This document shows positions 35,989 to 46,017 of a DNA stretch of 64,000 nt, in pieces. The number at the start of each line of letters is the position of its first letter. Position 1 is the first letter of the stretch. The translations under genes were made by a program, and so were the position numbers. Origin of the DNA: Hyphomonas sp. Its GTDB lineage: Bacteria; Pseudomonadota; Alphaproteobacteria; Caulobacterales; Hyphomonadaceae. The notes beneath the pieces are model-generated. The model was not told the origin of the DNA, made no database searches, and worked only from the letters and a program-made list of their open reading frames with translations. The DNA is taken from positions 21,952-85,951 of the forward strand of contig PACZ01000051.1 of assembly GCA_002700305.1 (NCBI GenBank). Reading direction: 5' to 3'.

Positions 35989-36570
35989 TCAGGGCTGCGG
36001 CCGCAGAATGCTACCGGACAGATTCATGAGAACCTGATCGGCATCGAAATAGGCTGCATCATCCGGTTTCGGACCCTTGCCCATTAGGATTTCAGCAGAC
36101 GCGATGTAGCGGGTGGACTCCCGGTATTCCGCCCCGCCCCAATAGGGATCGTAATAGCCCCAGCGCGGCCAGAATGGATCATAGGCGTAAGGCCGGGTCC
36201 GGTAATAGGCAGACCGAGGTCCATAGTAGTAATAATCAAGATAGAAATGATCATAGAAGGGGGAGTAGGGGCCGCCGCCAATCGGGACCATCCGGCTCTT
36301 CGCATCCGTGTCGCGGTGAACGACGCGGAAATGATCATACCCGTTCAGCTTCGTCAGCTCTGCTGCCCGGTAGAGCAGGTAGGTCTCTACCGTCTTGCGA
36401 TCCGTCAGGCTGTTGCCGGCAAACTGAACCCGGAACCGGTTATTTTCGATCTGCTGTTCGGAATAGCCGCGGCTGGAGGCGTCGATGGCTGCCTGATACG
36501 GCGTTGCGGTCGCGCAGGCACCGAGCAGGGCGAGGGCTGCAATGGCAACGGGGAGAACAAGTTTCCGCAT
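35989..36570 (-). CDS. CC0125/CC1285-type lipoprotein
   Basis: The 193-residue protein has a lipoprotein signal ending LLGAC (Cys19), then the family core YSEQQIENNRFRVQFAGN and VETYLLYRAAELTKLNGYDHF. A low-complexity tyrosine-, proline- and tryptophan-rich stretch (about 112-150) follows. The family is known mainly from Caulobacterales and relatives and has no assigned function. I chose the ATG at 36570 so the lipobox stands at the right distance. It is divergent from the sugar-dehydrogenase-type lipoprotein gene. Confidence 0.85.
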   Translation of the reverse strand: MRKLVLPVAIAALALLGACATATPYQAAIDASSRGYSEQQIENNRFRVQFAGNSLTDRKTVETYLLYRAAELTKLNGYDHFRVVHRDTDAKSRMVPIGGGPYSPFYDHFYLDYYYYGPRSAYYRTRPYAYDPFWPRWGYYDPYWGGAEYRESTRYIASAEILMGKGPKPDDAAYFDADQVLMNLSGSILRPQP

Positions 36571-36760
36571 CCTGGATGACCTCCGGCTCACAGTAGTTCC
36601 TGCAGATTATATCGGTGAGGTTGGATGAACGCCAGTTGAACCATGCGCTGAACGGCGGCCTAGCGGATGACGTTATTGTTACTTTTTGCATCTGATCTGG
36701 CTCGACAGCGCCATTCGTGTACGCTTCCAACAGGGAAAGGGAGGGGCAAGGAGGCTTGAT

Positions 36761-38305
36761 ATGAAAAGCTCGTCCGAGCCCGTGCGCTGGTGTGCCAGTC
36801 TATGCCTGCTGGCCGTTGCAGCCTGTGGAGGGGGCAGCGGCAATGGTGGATCGCCTCAGCCCGCCCCCAATCAGCCACCTGTTTTTTCAGGTCCGGCCAG
36901 TGTCAGCGTTGCCGAGAATTCCGCCGGAACCTTCTACACGATCAGCGTTTCCGATCCGGACGGCGACGCCGTGACGCTGAGTGTGGTGCCGGGCGGGGAT
37001 GAGGGTGCCTTTGATTTCGACTTTTCCGCGCAAACCATCGCCTTTGCCTCGCCTCCTGATTTTGAAGCGCCGGCCGACGGCAATGCAGACAACGTCTACG
37101 AGGTCACCCTCGAGGCACGCGATGGCGGAGGCCTGACAGATACGCTCAGCCTGGCTGTAACCGTGACGGACGTTTCCGAGCAGGTCGCCCTTCAGCGGGT
37201 TGGAGCCGGTTTTTCCGCGCCCCTTTATGTCACGGGCCTGCCCGGCAGCGGACAGCTTGTCATCCTGCAGAAGGACGGGCTGGCCAGATTGCTCAATCCG
37301 CAGAATGGCGCGATTGGCAGCGTCGACTTTCTGAACGTCTCCGGCTCCATTTCCACGGATGGGGAGCGAGGCCTGTTGGGCATTGCCTTCTCCCCGGACT
37401 TTGCGACTGACCGGACTCTTTTCGTGAATGTGACAAACCCGGCGGGTGACACGGAAATACGCCGCTACCAGACGTTTTCCGGATCGTCAGAACAGGTCGA
37501 CCCAACATCGGAAGACGTTATCCTGACGGTGCCTCAGGAGCGGGCAAACCATAATGGGGGCTGGCTGGGCTTTGGTCCGGATGGCTTGCTCTACATTGCC
37601 ATGGGAGATGGCGGGGGCAGCGGAGATCCGCTGGAGCGGGCGCAGGACCCGGACTATCTGCTTGGCAAGATACTCCGAATTGATGTGACTGCGGACGATT
37701 TCCCGGCAGACCCGGCGCGAGACTATGCCATACCGGCCGGGAATGCGTTTCCTGGCGGGGCGGGTGGCCGACCGGAAATCTATGCGCTCGGCCTGCGTAA
37801 TCCCTTCAGGTGCAGTTTCGATGCGGCCACGGGTGATCTGTTCATTGCCGACGTCGGGCAGGGGGCGGTCGAAGAAGTGAACCGGCTGGGAACGAGCGAA
37901 GGCGGGGTGAATTTCGGTTGGGACAATCTGGAGGGAACCCAGATCTATGAGGGGCCGGATGATCCGTCTTTCCGGGATCCCGTAGCGCAGTATTTCCACG
38001 GCAGCGCCGCCAACGAGGGCAATTCGATTACGGGCGGCTACGTCTATCGCGGCAATATCGAGCCGATCCGGAACCATTATGTCTTCGCGGATTTCGTGAA
38101 CAGCAATGTCTGGTCGATACCGGAAACGAGCCTGGTGAACGGCGCGACCGTTGATGTGACAGCCGGCATGCGACTGAACGACCAGCTGGTGCCGGATCAG
38201 GGAAGTCTTTCCAACGTGTCGAGCTTTGGAGAAGATTCCGACGGCAATCTCTACATCGTGTCATACGGATCCGGCGATATTTTCCGTTTCGTCGGTACGC
38301 CGTGA
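36761..38305 (+). CDS. Lipoprotein with cadherin-like domain and PQQ-type sugar dehydrogenase propeller
   Basis: The 514-residue protein has a lipobox VAAC (Cys22), a glycine-rich linker, a cadherin-like domain with the calcium motif SDPDGDAV (about 60-70), and then a six-bladed propeller of the glucose/sorbosone dehydrogenase type: GERGLLGIAFSPDF, ANHNGGWLGFGPDGLLY, GDPLERAQDP, GLRNPFRCSFD, FIADVGQG, GGVNFGWD. These are the family's PQQ- and calcium-contacting regions. It likely oxidises sugars in the periplasm or at the outer membrane, if PQQ is available. The ATG at 36761 follows AAGGAGG. Confidence 0.88.
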   Translation: MKSSSEPVRWCASLCLLAVAACGGGSGNGGSPQPAPNQPPVFSGPASVSVAENSAGTFYTISVSDPDGDAVTLSVVPGGDEGAFDFDFSAQTIAFASPPDFEAPADGNADNVYEVTLEARDGGGLTDTLSLAVTVTDVSEQVALQRVGAGFSAPLYVTGLPGSGQLVILQKDGLARLLNPQNGAIGSVDFLNVSGSISTDGERGLLGIAFSPDFATDRTLFVNVTNPAGDTEIRRYQTFSGSSEQVDPTSEDVILTVPQERANHNGGWLGFGPDGLLYIAMGDGGGSGDPLERAQDPDYLLGKILRIDVTADDFPADPARDYAIPAGNAFPGGAGGRPEIYALGLRNPFRCSFDAATGDLFIADVGQGAVEEVNRLGTSEGGVNFGWDNLEGTQIYEGPDDPSFRDPVAQYFHGSAANEGNSITGGYVYRGNIEPIRNHYVFADFVNSNVWSIPETSLVNGATVDVTAGMRLNDQLVPDQGSLSNVSSFGEDSDGNLYIVSYGSGDIFRFVGTP

Positions 38306-38315
38306 ACCTGACCTG

Positions 38316-38346
38316 AAACAAAAAAGGGCGGCTCGAAAGCCGCCCT
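38316..38346 (-). terminator. Rho-independent terminator after the aldehyde dehydrogenase gene
   Basis: GGGCGGC (38326-38332) pairs with GCCGCCC (38339-38345) around TCGAAA. On the minus strand it is followed by a run of T residues, and it lies between two convergent genes. Confidence 0.88.
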
Positions 38347-38369
38347 CATGATAAATGGTTCCAGCCGGA

Positions 38370-39800
38370 TCAGGCGGCTTTATAGCCGATCACGGCTTTC
38401 ACTTCGAGGAACTCCTCAAAGCCTTCTTCGCCCCATTCCCGTCCGTTGCCGGACTGGCCATAGCCGCCGAACGGCGCCGTGAAATCGGGCCGGGCGCCAT
38501 TGACCTGAATCTGGCCTGCGCGGATGCGGTTGGCGACCTTGTTGGCTTCTTCCTCAGGACCCTGCACATAACCGGCGAGGCCGTACACCGTGTCGTTCGC
38601 CATCTTCACGGCATCGTCCACGTCTTCATACGGGATCATCACGAGCACCGGCCCGAAAATCTCCTCACGTGCGATGGTCATGTCATTGGTGACATTCGCG
38701 AACACGGTCGGACGGGCGAAGTAGCCTTTGTTGAAGCCTTCCGGACGACCCGGGCCGCCGGCGACGAGTGTCGCGCCTTCTTCAATGCCCTTCTGAATGA
38801 GATCCTGTACTTTCTGGTACTGGTTGGCATTCGAGATCGGGCCGATCGCACCGGGCTCGGCTTCGGCCGGCATCATCACTTTCACGGATTCGGCAGTTGC
38901 CTTGGCGATTGCGATCGCTTCGTCCTGCTGATCCTTCTGCACGAACATGCGGGACGGCGCGTTACAGGACTGGCCGGAATTGGTCATCATCTGGATGATG
39001 CCGCCAGAAACAGCCTTTTTCAGGTCTGCGCCCGGCAGGACGATGTTCGGGCTCTTGCCGCCAAGCTCCTGGGCAACACGCTTCACGGTTGGAGCTGCAG
39101 CCTGAGCGACCAGAACACCGGCACGCGTGGATCCGGTGAAGGACATCATGTCGACATCCGGATGCGCGGACAGCGTTGCGCCGACGCCCGGGCCGTCACC
39201 GTTGACGAGGTTGAAGACACCCTTCGGCACGCCGGCCTCGTGGATGATCTCAGTCAGGATCATGGCGTCGATCGGAGCGATCTCGGACGGTTTCAGCACC
39301 ATGGTGCAGCCAGCTGCGATGGCCGGAGCCACTTTGCAGGCGATCTGATTGATCGGCCAGTTCCACGGCGTGATGAAGCCGCAAACCCCGATCGGTTCTT
39401 TGCGAAGCAGGGTCGTGCCCTTCACTTCTTCCCATTTGTAGTTCCGCAGGATGGCAGCGGTCGTGCCAAAATGGCCCATGCCGGCCGGCACCTGGGCTGC
39501 GTTGGCCAGCCACATCGGCGCGCCCATTTCCGTCGAAACGGCTTCGGCCAGTTCCGGCAAGCGGGCCTGGATGCCTGCGGCGATCTTTTCGAGCAGTTCG
39601 GCGCGGTATTCCACCGTTGTCTGCGAGAAAGCCGGGAATGCAGCCTTTGCGGCGGCGACAGCCTTGTCGACGTCTGCTTGCGAACCGAGCGAGATGACCG
39701 CGAAGTTTTCTTCGGTGGCCGGGTTTTCGACTTCAAGCGTCTTCGGCGTTACGGGATCGACCCATTCACCGTTGATGTAGAATTTCAGGTACTCTTTCAT
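38370..39800 (-). CDS. NAD(P)-dependent aldehyde dehydrogenase
   Basis: The 476-residue enzyme has all ALDH landmarks: ITPWNWPINQIACKVAPA, KPSEIAP, SFTGSTRAGVLV, the general base Glu in ELGGKSPNIV (about 238) and the nucleophilic Cys in NSGQSCNAP (about 270), plus EEIFGPVL. It oxidises an aldehyde to an acid with NAD(P). The specific aldehyde cannot be told. The gene stands alone, with a terminator behind it and maeB ahead on the same strand; the roughly 100-base gap suggests separate transcription. Confidence 0.93.
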   Translation of the reverse strand: MKEYLKFYINGEWVDPVTPKTLEVENPATEENFAVISLGSQADVDKAVAAAKAAFPAFSQTTVEYRAELLEKIAAGIQARLPELAEAVSTEMGAPMWLANAAQVPAGMGHFGTTAAILRNYKWEEVKGTTLLRKEPIGVCGFITPWNWPINQIACKVAPAIAAGCTMVLKPSEIAPIDAMILTEIIHEAGVPKGVFNLVNGDGPGVGATLSAHPDVDMMSFTGSTRAGVLVAQAAAPTVKRVAQELGGKSPNIVLPGADLKKAVSGGIIQMMTNSGQSCNAPSRMFVQKDQQDEAIAIAKATAESVKVMMPAEAEPGAIGPISNANQYQKVQDLIQKGIEEGATLVAGGPGRPEGFNKGYFARPTVFANVTNDMTIAREEIFGPVLVMIPYEDVDDAVKMANDTVYGLAGYVQGPEEEANKVANRIRAGQIQVNGARPDFTAPFGGYGQSGNGREWGEEGFEEFLEVKAVIGYKAA

Positions 39801-39902
39801 GCCGCTCGGGCCTCCCTGCAGGTGTCTGACTAAGACAAATATAGGGGAAGGGCCCGCCAGTCGCGAGTCCTGCCCCGACGATATGTGTGCCGCATCCGGC
39901 CA

Positions 39903-42176
39903 TCAGCCGTGGACATCATCCACGTCATAGGCCGCGATGGTCGCCAGATTGACGATGTCGCCAACGGTAGCGCCCAGTGAGGCAATCTGGACCGGTTTTT
40001 CGAGTCCGAGCAGCATCGGGCCGATGACGGTCGCCCGGCTCATCGATTCCAGCAGCTTGGTCGAGATCGATGCCGCATGGATGGCCGGCATGACCAGCAC
40101 ATTGGCCGGGCCGCTGAGGCGTGAGAATGGGTAGAGCATCCAGTGGTTCGGATTGAGTGCCACATCCGCTGCCATATCGCCTTCATATTCGAATTCGATG
40201 TCATCCATCTTGTCGAGAATGGCGACCGCTTCGCGGACTTTCTCACCCCGTTCGCCCATCGGATTGCCAAAGGTCGAGTAGGAAAGGAAGGCCACGCGGG
40301 GGACAAAGCCGACCGACTGGACTGCGCGGGCGGCTTCGATGGCAATGTTGGCAAGTTCCGGACCGCCTGGCAGTTCGGTTACACTGGTGTCGGCGATGAA
40401 AACCGTCTTGCCGCGATTGATCACCATCGACATCCCGATAACAGCCTGGCCCGGGATCGGATCCAGAACCATCTGGGCATCTTTCAGGGCGACGTCGTAG
40501 TTTCGGGTGACACCTGTGACCATGCCATCGGCATCGCCATTCTTCAGCATGCATGAGCCGAACACGTTCCGGTCATTATTGACGAGGCGCTGAACGTCCC
40601 GCTTGAGGTAGCCTTCCCGCTGCAGCCGGGCATAGAGCATGTCCGTATAGACCGGGTTATTGTCGGACAGGCGGGCGTTGATGATCTCCAGCGAACCGGC
40701 CGGAACACCCATCATTTCCATGGTCTGCTCGACCTGCGCTTCCCGCCCGATGAGGATCGGATGGCCGAGGCCCTGGTTCTTGAAGCTGTAGGCGGCACGG
40801 ACAACGGACGGTTCCTCACCCTCAGCGAAGACGATCCGGCGCTGCACTTCCTTGCAGCGTGCCTGCACGCCTTCGAGGAATGCTGCGGCAGGATCCGACC
40901 GGCGCTTGAGCTGGGCGCGGTAGGCGTCCATGTCCGGGATGGGCTTGCGGGCCACACCTGTGTCCATGGCGGCCTGCGCCACGAAGGGCGGGACGTGTGA
41001 GATGAGGCGCGGATCAAACGGGGTGGGGATGATGTAGTCCCGTCCGAAGGTCGGGCGCGAGCCGTGATAGGCGGCGGCCACTTCGTCCGGCACATCCTCG
41101 CGGGCCAGTTCGGCCAGGGCGTAGGCCGCGGCAACTTTCATTTCTTCATTGATGCTGCGCGCCCGGACATCCAGCGCGCCGCGGAAAATGTATGGGAAGC
41201 CCAGCACATTGTTGACCTGGTTCGGATAGTCAGAACGGCCCGTCGCGATGATGGCGTCGTCGCGCACGGCCTTGATTTCTTCCGGCGTAATTTCCGGGTC
41301 CGGATTGGCCATGGCGAAAATGATCGGGTTTGGCGCCATCGCCTTGACCATATCCTGCGTCACCGCGCCCTTGGCGGACAGGCCGAGGAAAATGTCTGCA
41401 CCTTCCATGGCTTCGGTCAGGGTCCGCTTGGCGGTCTTCACGGCGAAGGCGGATTTGAACTGGTCCATCCGTTCGGTGCGGCCTTCATAGACGACACCGG
41501 TGGAGTCGCACATGAGGATGTTTTCCGCCGGCACGCCGAGATGGCGGATCAGGCCGGCGCAGGAAAGGCCGGCAGCGCCCGCGCCGGAGACGGCGACTTT
41601 CACGTCTTTCAGGTCACGTCCGGTGATGTGGCAGGCATTGATCAGGCCGGCGGCTGCGATGATGGCCGTGCCGTGCTGGTCGTCATGGAAGACCGGAATG
41701 TCGAGTTCTTCCCGGAGACGGCTTTCGATGATGAAGCAGTCCGGCGACCCGATGTCTTCCAGGTTGATGCCGCCCCAGGTGTCGCCGATGTTGCGGACCG
41801 TCCGGATAAAATCGTCCGCATCCTTCGTGTTCACCTCGATATCGATGCTGTCGATGTCGGCAAAACGCTTGAAGAGGACCGACTTGCCTTCCATCACCGG
41901 TTTCGACGCCATCGGGCCCAAGTCGCCAAGGCCGAGAATGGCCGTGCCGTTGGATATCACGGCGACCATGTTGCCCTTGGACGTATAGTCATAGGCCTTG
42001 TCTTCGTCTTCGGCGATGGCAAGCACCGGGACAGCCACGCCCGGGCTGTATGCCAGCGACAGGTCCCGCTGCGTGCCCATGGGCTTGGTCGGCGCCATGG
42101 AGATCTTGCCGGCGGTCGGCTTGGAATGGAAATCAAGGGCTTCCTGATCGGTGAAGCTGGGGCGCTTTGACGTCAT
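39903..42176 (-). CDS. maeB: NADP-dependent malic enzyme with phosphotransacetylase-like domain
   Basis: The 757-residue protein has an N-terminal malic enzyme (SLAYSPGVAVPVLAI, FHDDQHGTAIIAAAGL, VSGAGAAGLSCAGLI, FAMANPDPEITP) up to about residue 430. The C-terminal part (430-757) resembles phosphate acetyltransferase (VFAEGEEPSVVRAAY, VTGVTRNYDVALKDAQMV, SGPANVLVMPAIHAASISTKLLE). The MaeB form is known to be regulated by acetyl-CoA through that domain. It decarboxylates malate to pyruvate with NADP, supplying NADPH during growth on acetate or C4 acids. It is divergent from mutS, a usual arrangement in this class. Confidence 0.96.
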   Translation of the reverse strand: MTSKRPSFTDQEALDFHSKPTAGKISMAPTKPMGTQRDLSLAYSPGVAVPVLAIAEDEDKAYDYTSKGNMVAVISNGTAILGLGDLGPMASKPVMEGKSVLFKRFADIDSIDIEVNTKDADDFIRTVRNIGDTWGGINLEDIGSPDCFIIESRLREELDIPVFHDDQHGTAIIAAAGLINACHITGRDLKDVKVAVSGAGAAGLSCAGLIRHLGVPAENILMCDSTGVVYEGRTERMDQFKSAFAVKTAKRTLTEAMEGADIFLGLSAKGAVTQDMVKAMAPNPIIFAMANPDPEITPEEIKAVRDDAIIATGRSDYPNQVNNVLGFPYIFRGALDVRARSINEEMKVAAAYALAELAREDVPDEVAAAYHGSRPTFGRDYIIPTPFDPRLISHVPPFVAQAAMDTGVARKPIPDMDAYRAQLKRRSDPAAAFLEGVQARCKEVQRRIVFAEGEEPSVVRAAYSFKNQGLGHPILIGREAQVEQTMEMMGVPAGSLEIINARLSDNNPVYTDMLYARLQREGYLKRDVQRLVNNDRNVFGSCMLKNGDADGMVTGVTRNYDVALKDAQMVLDPIPGQAVIGMSMVINRGKTVFIADTSVTELPGGPELANIAIEAARAVQSVGFVPRVAFLSYSTFGNPMGERGEKVREAVAILDKMDDIEFEYEGDMAADVALNPNHWMLYPFSRLSGPANVLVMPAIHAASISTKLLESMSRATVIGPMLLGLEKPVQIASLGATVGDIVNLATIAAYDVDDVHG

Positions 42177-42343
42177 GACTTGGGGTCTGTTCTACGGGTC
42201 TGTTTCGGTTCTCGTTTGGGGCGGGACCCTAGGCCGCGCCGAGGGGGCTGCCAACTGCCTAAATGACCGAAAAGCATGCGATTTCGGCATGGCTGGCCAG
42301 ATGCTTTGCGAATCCCCGGACAAACGGCTAGCGTCCGCGCGAC

Positions 42344-45055
42344 ATGGCTGACACTGCAACCTCCTCCCCTGCGAGCAAGACTTCCGCGCCGACCCCGTTC
42401 ATGGCGCAATATCTTTCCATAAAGAAGCAACAGCCCGACGCGTTGTTGTTCTTTCGCATGGGGGATTTCTACGAACTCTTCTTTGATGACGCCGTGGAGG
42501 CGGCAAAGATCCTCGACATCACGCTCACTTCGCGCGGGGAACATGAAGGCAAGCCGATTCCCATGGCCGGTGTGCCCTATCATGCGGCGGAAGGATATCT
42601 CGCCCGTCTGATCAAGGCCGGGTGCCGTGTGGCGGTGTGCGAACAGACCGAAAGTCCGGCTGAAGCAAAGAAGCGCGGCTCCAAGGCAATCGTGAACCGC
42701 GAGATCGTGCGGATCGTGACGCCCGGGACACTCACCGAAGAAGCCTTGTTGCCTGCCCGGCAGGGACAGGCACTGGCGGCCATTGCTATCGGGGCAGGGG
42801 GCGCGGAAGGCGCAATCGCGGTTTGTGACGTTTCAACCGGGAAGTTCGATGTCGCTGGCGTCGACCCGGGTGCCCTGGCAGACATGTTGCTGGCCTGGCC
42901 CTTGTCGGAGCTGCTGGTGGCGGATGCCGACAGCGGAAAGCCGCCCATCATTTCGGCAACCGCTGCATCCACTGCGCCGGTCACCTGGCGTCCGGCCCGG
43001 GCCGCGACCCACAAGACCGGCGAAGCCCTTCTAAAAGAAGCGTTCGATCTCGCCGCGATTGACGCCCTTGGAGATTTCAGCCGGACCGAACTCTCCGCCG
43101 TTGGCCTGCTGCTCGATTATGTGAAGCTGACCCAGGCAGGCAGCGAGATCCGTCTCGATCCGCCGCGCCGGCCGGATCCGTCGGGACATCTCGCGATTGA
43201 TCCGGCAACCCGCGCCAGTCTTGAGATCGACCGGGCGATGAATGGCGGGCGTGACGGGTCGCTTCTGGGTACGATCGACCGGACGGTCACCGCACCCGGC
43301 GCCCGGCTGCTGGCAGCGCGGCTGGCACGCCCTTCATTGGACGTTTCGGAGATTGAAGCGCGGCTTGATGCTGCGGCATGGTTCGTGGACGACACATCCG
43401 CGCTGGAAGACCTCCGGGCCCGCTTTCGGCAGGCGCCGGATCTTGAGCGCGCCCGCACACGGCTCAACCTTGGCCGGGGCGGTCCGCGTGACCTGCTGGC
43501 GATCGCAAATGCCCTTCATGCTGCCAGCGATGCGGCCGGACTTTTGAAACAATCCGGGGAGCTTCCGGCGCAGCTGGCGGCCGCCTGCGAACAGTTGACC
43601 CTGTCGGGCCAGCCAGACCTGCAGGCATTGGCCGACGACATGGGCAGGGCGATCACGGAAAGCCCGCCGACGCTTGCCCGGGATGGCGGGTTCGTCGCTG
43701 CCGGATGGGACAAGGCGCTGGATGAGGTGCGCGGCCTGCGGGACGACAGCCGGAAGATCATCGCCGAGATGCAGGCGCGTTATGCTGCAGACACAGGCAT
43801 TTCCGCTCTCAAGGTCAAATTCAACAATGTGCTCGGCTACTTCGTCGATGTCCCGGCGAAGCATGGCGATACGCTCATGGCGCCGCCTTTTTCGGAAACC
43901 TTCATTCATCGGCAGACGCTTGCCGGCAATGTCCGCTTCTCGACCAGCGAACTGGCAGAACTTGCCGGACGCATTTCCCGAGCAGAAGAGGAAGCCAAGG
44001 CGCGGGAACTGGCGGTCTTCGACGATCTGTCCGCGCGCGTATCAGCCGCAAGTGCCAGCCTCTCGGCGAGCGCCGAGGCCATCGCGTGTCTGGACGTTGC
44101 CGCAGCGACGGCCGCCTGGGCGCTGGAAGTTGACGCCATCCGTCCCCGGATCGAGTCCGATCCTGTCTTCGAAGCCGAAGCTCTGCGCCATCCGGTGGTC
44201 GAGGCGGCGCTGAAAAAAGACGGGCAGGGGTTTACTGCGAATGCGCTGAAGCTGGATGCCGGAAGCAAAGAAGCGCCGCGCCTGCTGCTGGTTACCGGAC
44301 CTAACATGGCGGGTAAATCGACATATCTGCGTCAGTCGGCACTTGCGGTCATTCTGGCGCAGGCAGGATATTTTGTGCCGGCACGGAGTATTCGCGTAGG
44401 ACTCGCGGATCGCGTCTTTTCCCGGGTCGGTGCCTCCGACGACCTCGCGCGCGGCCGCTCCACGTTCATGGTGGAGATGGTCGAGACTGCGGCGATCCTG
44501 ACGCAGGCGACCCGCCGCAGCTTTGTCATCCTCGATGAGGTCGGCCGGGGAACCTCGACCTGGGACGGGCTGGCGATCGCGTGGGCGGCTGTCGAACATC
44601 TTCACTCGACCAATGGCTGCCGCGCCTTGTTCGCGACGCATTACCACGAGCTGACCGGACTGGCGGATGATCTTGCCGGGGCAGCCAATGCGTCCCTGCG
44701 GGCGCGGGAGTGGAAGAACGACCTCGTCTTCCTGCATGAAGTACAGCCCGGGCCGGCCGACAAATCCTACGGGGTTCAGGTCGCGCGTCTGGCGGGCCTG
44801 CCGAAGAAAGCAGTCTCCCGCGCCGCACAGATCCTGAAACGGCTGGAAACAGACCCCTCGTCGGCGGAGACTTTGCCGCTGTTCGCTTCGGCGCCTCTGG
44901 CGGTTGCGGAGGATGCTGCCGACGCGCCGGTTCACTCTCTTGCGGAAGACAGGCTGATCGCGCTTCTGGATGAGGTCGATCCGGACTCACTGACGCCAAG
45001 AGAGGCGCTGGATCTGGTCTATCGTTTGAAAACCGAAGCCCGGAATGCGGACTGA
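42344..45055 (+). CDS. mutS: DNA mismatch repair protein MutS
   Basis: The 903-residue protein has the N-terminal mismatch-binding domain with [12 protein letters not shown] (the Phe-x-Glu wedge), a connector, lever and clamp region, and the ABC-type ATPase with Walker [14 protein letters not shown] (about 652-664), [21 protein letters not shown] and [15 protein letters not shown]. MutS recognises mispairs and recruits MutL. The gene stops four bases before the convergent XRE regulator gene, with no terminator visible between. Confidence 0.97.
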   Translation: MADTATSSPASKTSAPTPFMAQYLSIKKQQPDALLFFRMGDFYELFFDDAVEAAKILDITLTSRGEHEGKPIPMAGVPYHAAEGYLARLIKAGCRVAVCEQTESPAEAKKRGSKAIVNREIVRIVTPGTLTEEALLPARQGQALAAIAIGAGGAEGAIAVCDVSTGKFDVAGVDPGALADMLLAWPLSELLVADADSGKPPIISATAASTAPVTWRPARAATHKTGEALLKEAFDLAAIDALGDFSRTELSAVGLLLDYVKLTQAGSEIRLDPPRRPDPSGHLAIDPATRASLEIDRAMNGGRDGSLLGTIDRTVTAPGARLLAARLARPSLDVSEIEARLDAAAWFVDDTSALEDLRARFRQAPDLERARTRLNLGRGGPRDLLAIANALHAASDAAGLLKQSGELPAQLAAACEQLTLSGQPDLQALADDMGRAITESPPTLARDGGFVAAGWDKALDEVRGLRDDSRKIIAEMQARYAADTGISALKVKFNNVLGYFVDVPAKHGDTLMAPPFSETFIHRQTLAGNVRFSTSELAELAGRISRAEEEAKARELAVFDDLSARVSAASASLSASAEAIACLDVAAATAAWALEVDAIRPRIESDPVFEAEALRHPVVEAALKKDGQGFTANALKLDAGSKEAPRLLLVTGPNMAGKSTYLRQSALAVILAQAGYFVPARSIRVGLADRVFSRVGASDDLARGRSTFMVEMVETAAILTQATRRSFVILDEVGRGTSTWDGLAIAWAAVEHLHSTNGCRALFATHYHELTGLADDLAGAANASLRAREWKNDLVFLHEVQPGPADKSYGVQVARLAGLPKKAVSRAAQILKRLETDPSSAETLPLFASAPLAVAEDAADAPVHSLAEDRLIALLDEVDPDSLTPREALDLVYRLKTEARNAD

Positions 45056-45058
45056 GGC

Positions 45059-45463
45059 TCAGGGCGATTTGTCCAGCGCTGCCAGAATGTGAATGGCAGC
45101 CCGCAGGGAGCGGTCGTCTTCGATCCGGTCAATCAGGCGTTTGCCGTCACGGCGCAGTTCCTGGATCCTGGCCTCCTGTTCGGCACGGCCAGATGCAGGC
45201 GTGGCAATCACGAATGGCTCGTAGAAAAAGTCGATGGGCTTGCGCACCGCGATGGCGACGGATCGCAGCCGGCCCGCCGAGAGCCGGGTCTGCCCGGATT
45301 CATATTTCTGGACCTGTTGGAATGTGATCCCCAGCAGGGACGCGAGCGCCTCCTGCGTCAGCCCCAGTTCGCGCCGTGCCTGCCGCACTTTCTGGCCGAC
45401 AAAACGGTCCGCATCGGTCGGCTTGCGCGTCTCATGGCTGCTGGAGTGGGGCGGACGGGGCAT
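45059..45463 (-). CDS. XRE-family helix-turn-helix regulator
   Basis: The 134-residue protein has an N-terminal Cro/CI-type domain with GQKVRQARRELGLTQEALASLLGITFQQVQKYESGQTR (about 23-60), then a conserved IDFFYEPF segment and a helical C-terminus. It resembles small regulators of Caulobacterales and Rhizobiales that have a polar N-terminal extension. I chose the ATG at 45463 because the domain layout ends there; the open frame continues upstream. Target genes are unknown. It is convergent with mutS. Confidence 0.85.
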   Translation of the reverse strand: MPRPPHSSSHETRKPTDADRFVGQKVRQARRELGLTQEALASLLGITFQQVQKYESGQTRLSAGRLRSVAIAVRKPIDFFYEPFVIATPASGRAEQEARIQELRRDGKRLIDRIEDDRSLRAAIHILAALDKSP

Positions 45464-45638
45464 ATCTGTCTTCCCGGATTCAAGGCAGGAACCAGAAGCA
45501 GTATGCAAACACAGGACCGAATACAACCTGTGCGGGCAAAAAATGATCAAAAGTGGAATAAGAAGGCGCGCCCGGATGCCAGCGGGCTGCATGCCGTGCC
45601 GCGTTCCGGGTAGGGCCGGGGCTTACGTTCTGTATCGG

Positions 45639-45989
45639 TCAGTTCGGATCGAGACGGATGATGTCATCGTCTGGGTCGCCAGCGGCCGGCTGAGCGGTGC
45701 CGTCTGTGAACACCGGCGCAGGCACGTCCTGATTGAAATCGACCGAGCCGAGTTGATCTGAACCGATGAGCCGCGGCTGGTCCGAGGCCCCGCCAATGTT
45801 CAGGTTCAGCGTGCCGCCCGCGGCTTGCGTCTCGCTGACCGAGTTCCCGAGGGACAGGTTCAGCGTGCCGGAAGGCGCTTCAACGGCAACTTGGTCCGTG
45901 TTTTCGGAAGAAGCTTTCGTCGTCGATTCTGAACAGGCAGCACCAGCGAAGGCGACGGAGGCAACAGCGAGGACGGTCATAAGTTTCAT
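45639..45989 (-). CDS. Small secreted or lipoprotein-like protein with internal repeat
   Basis: The 116-residue protein has an N-terminal signal (VLAVASVAFAGAAC). The Cys19 lipobox GAAC is poor at position -3, so it may be lipidated or simply exported. The mature part contains two similar blocks, GTLNLSLGNSVSE and GTLNLNIGGASD, and an acidic C-terminus. An AGGGA lies eight bases before the ATG at 45989; an ATG at 45995 is possible. It is downstream of gshB on the same strand, 28 bases away. No family is recognised. Confidence 0.65.
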   Translation of the reverse strand: MKLMTVLAVASVAFAGAACSESTTKASSENTDQVAVEAPSGTLNLSLGNSVSETQAAGGTLNLNIGGASDQPRLIGSDQLGSVDFNQDVPAPVFTDGTAQPAAGDPDDDIIRLDPN

Positions 45990-46017
45990 GTTCATGTCCC
46001 TGATCTTGTCCCTGAGA

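Noticed and set aside
41064-42170. Long plus-strand frame antisense to maeB
   Set aside because: maeB is unmistakable here; the frame is His- and Arg-rich shadow sequence.
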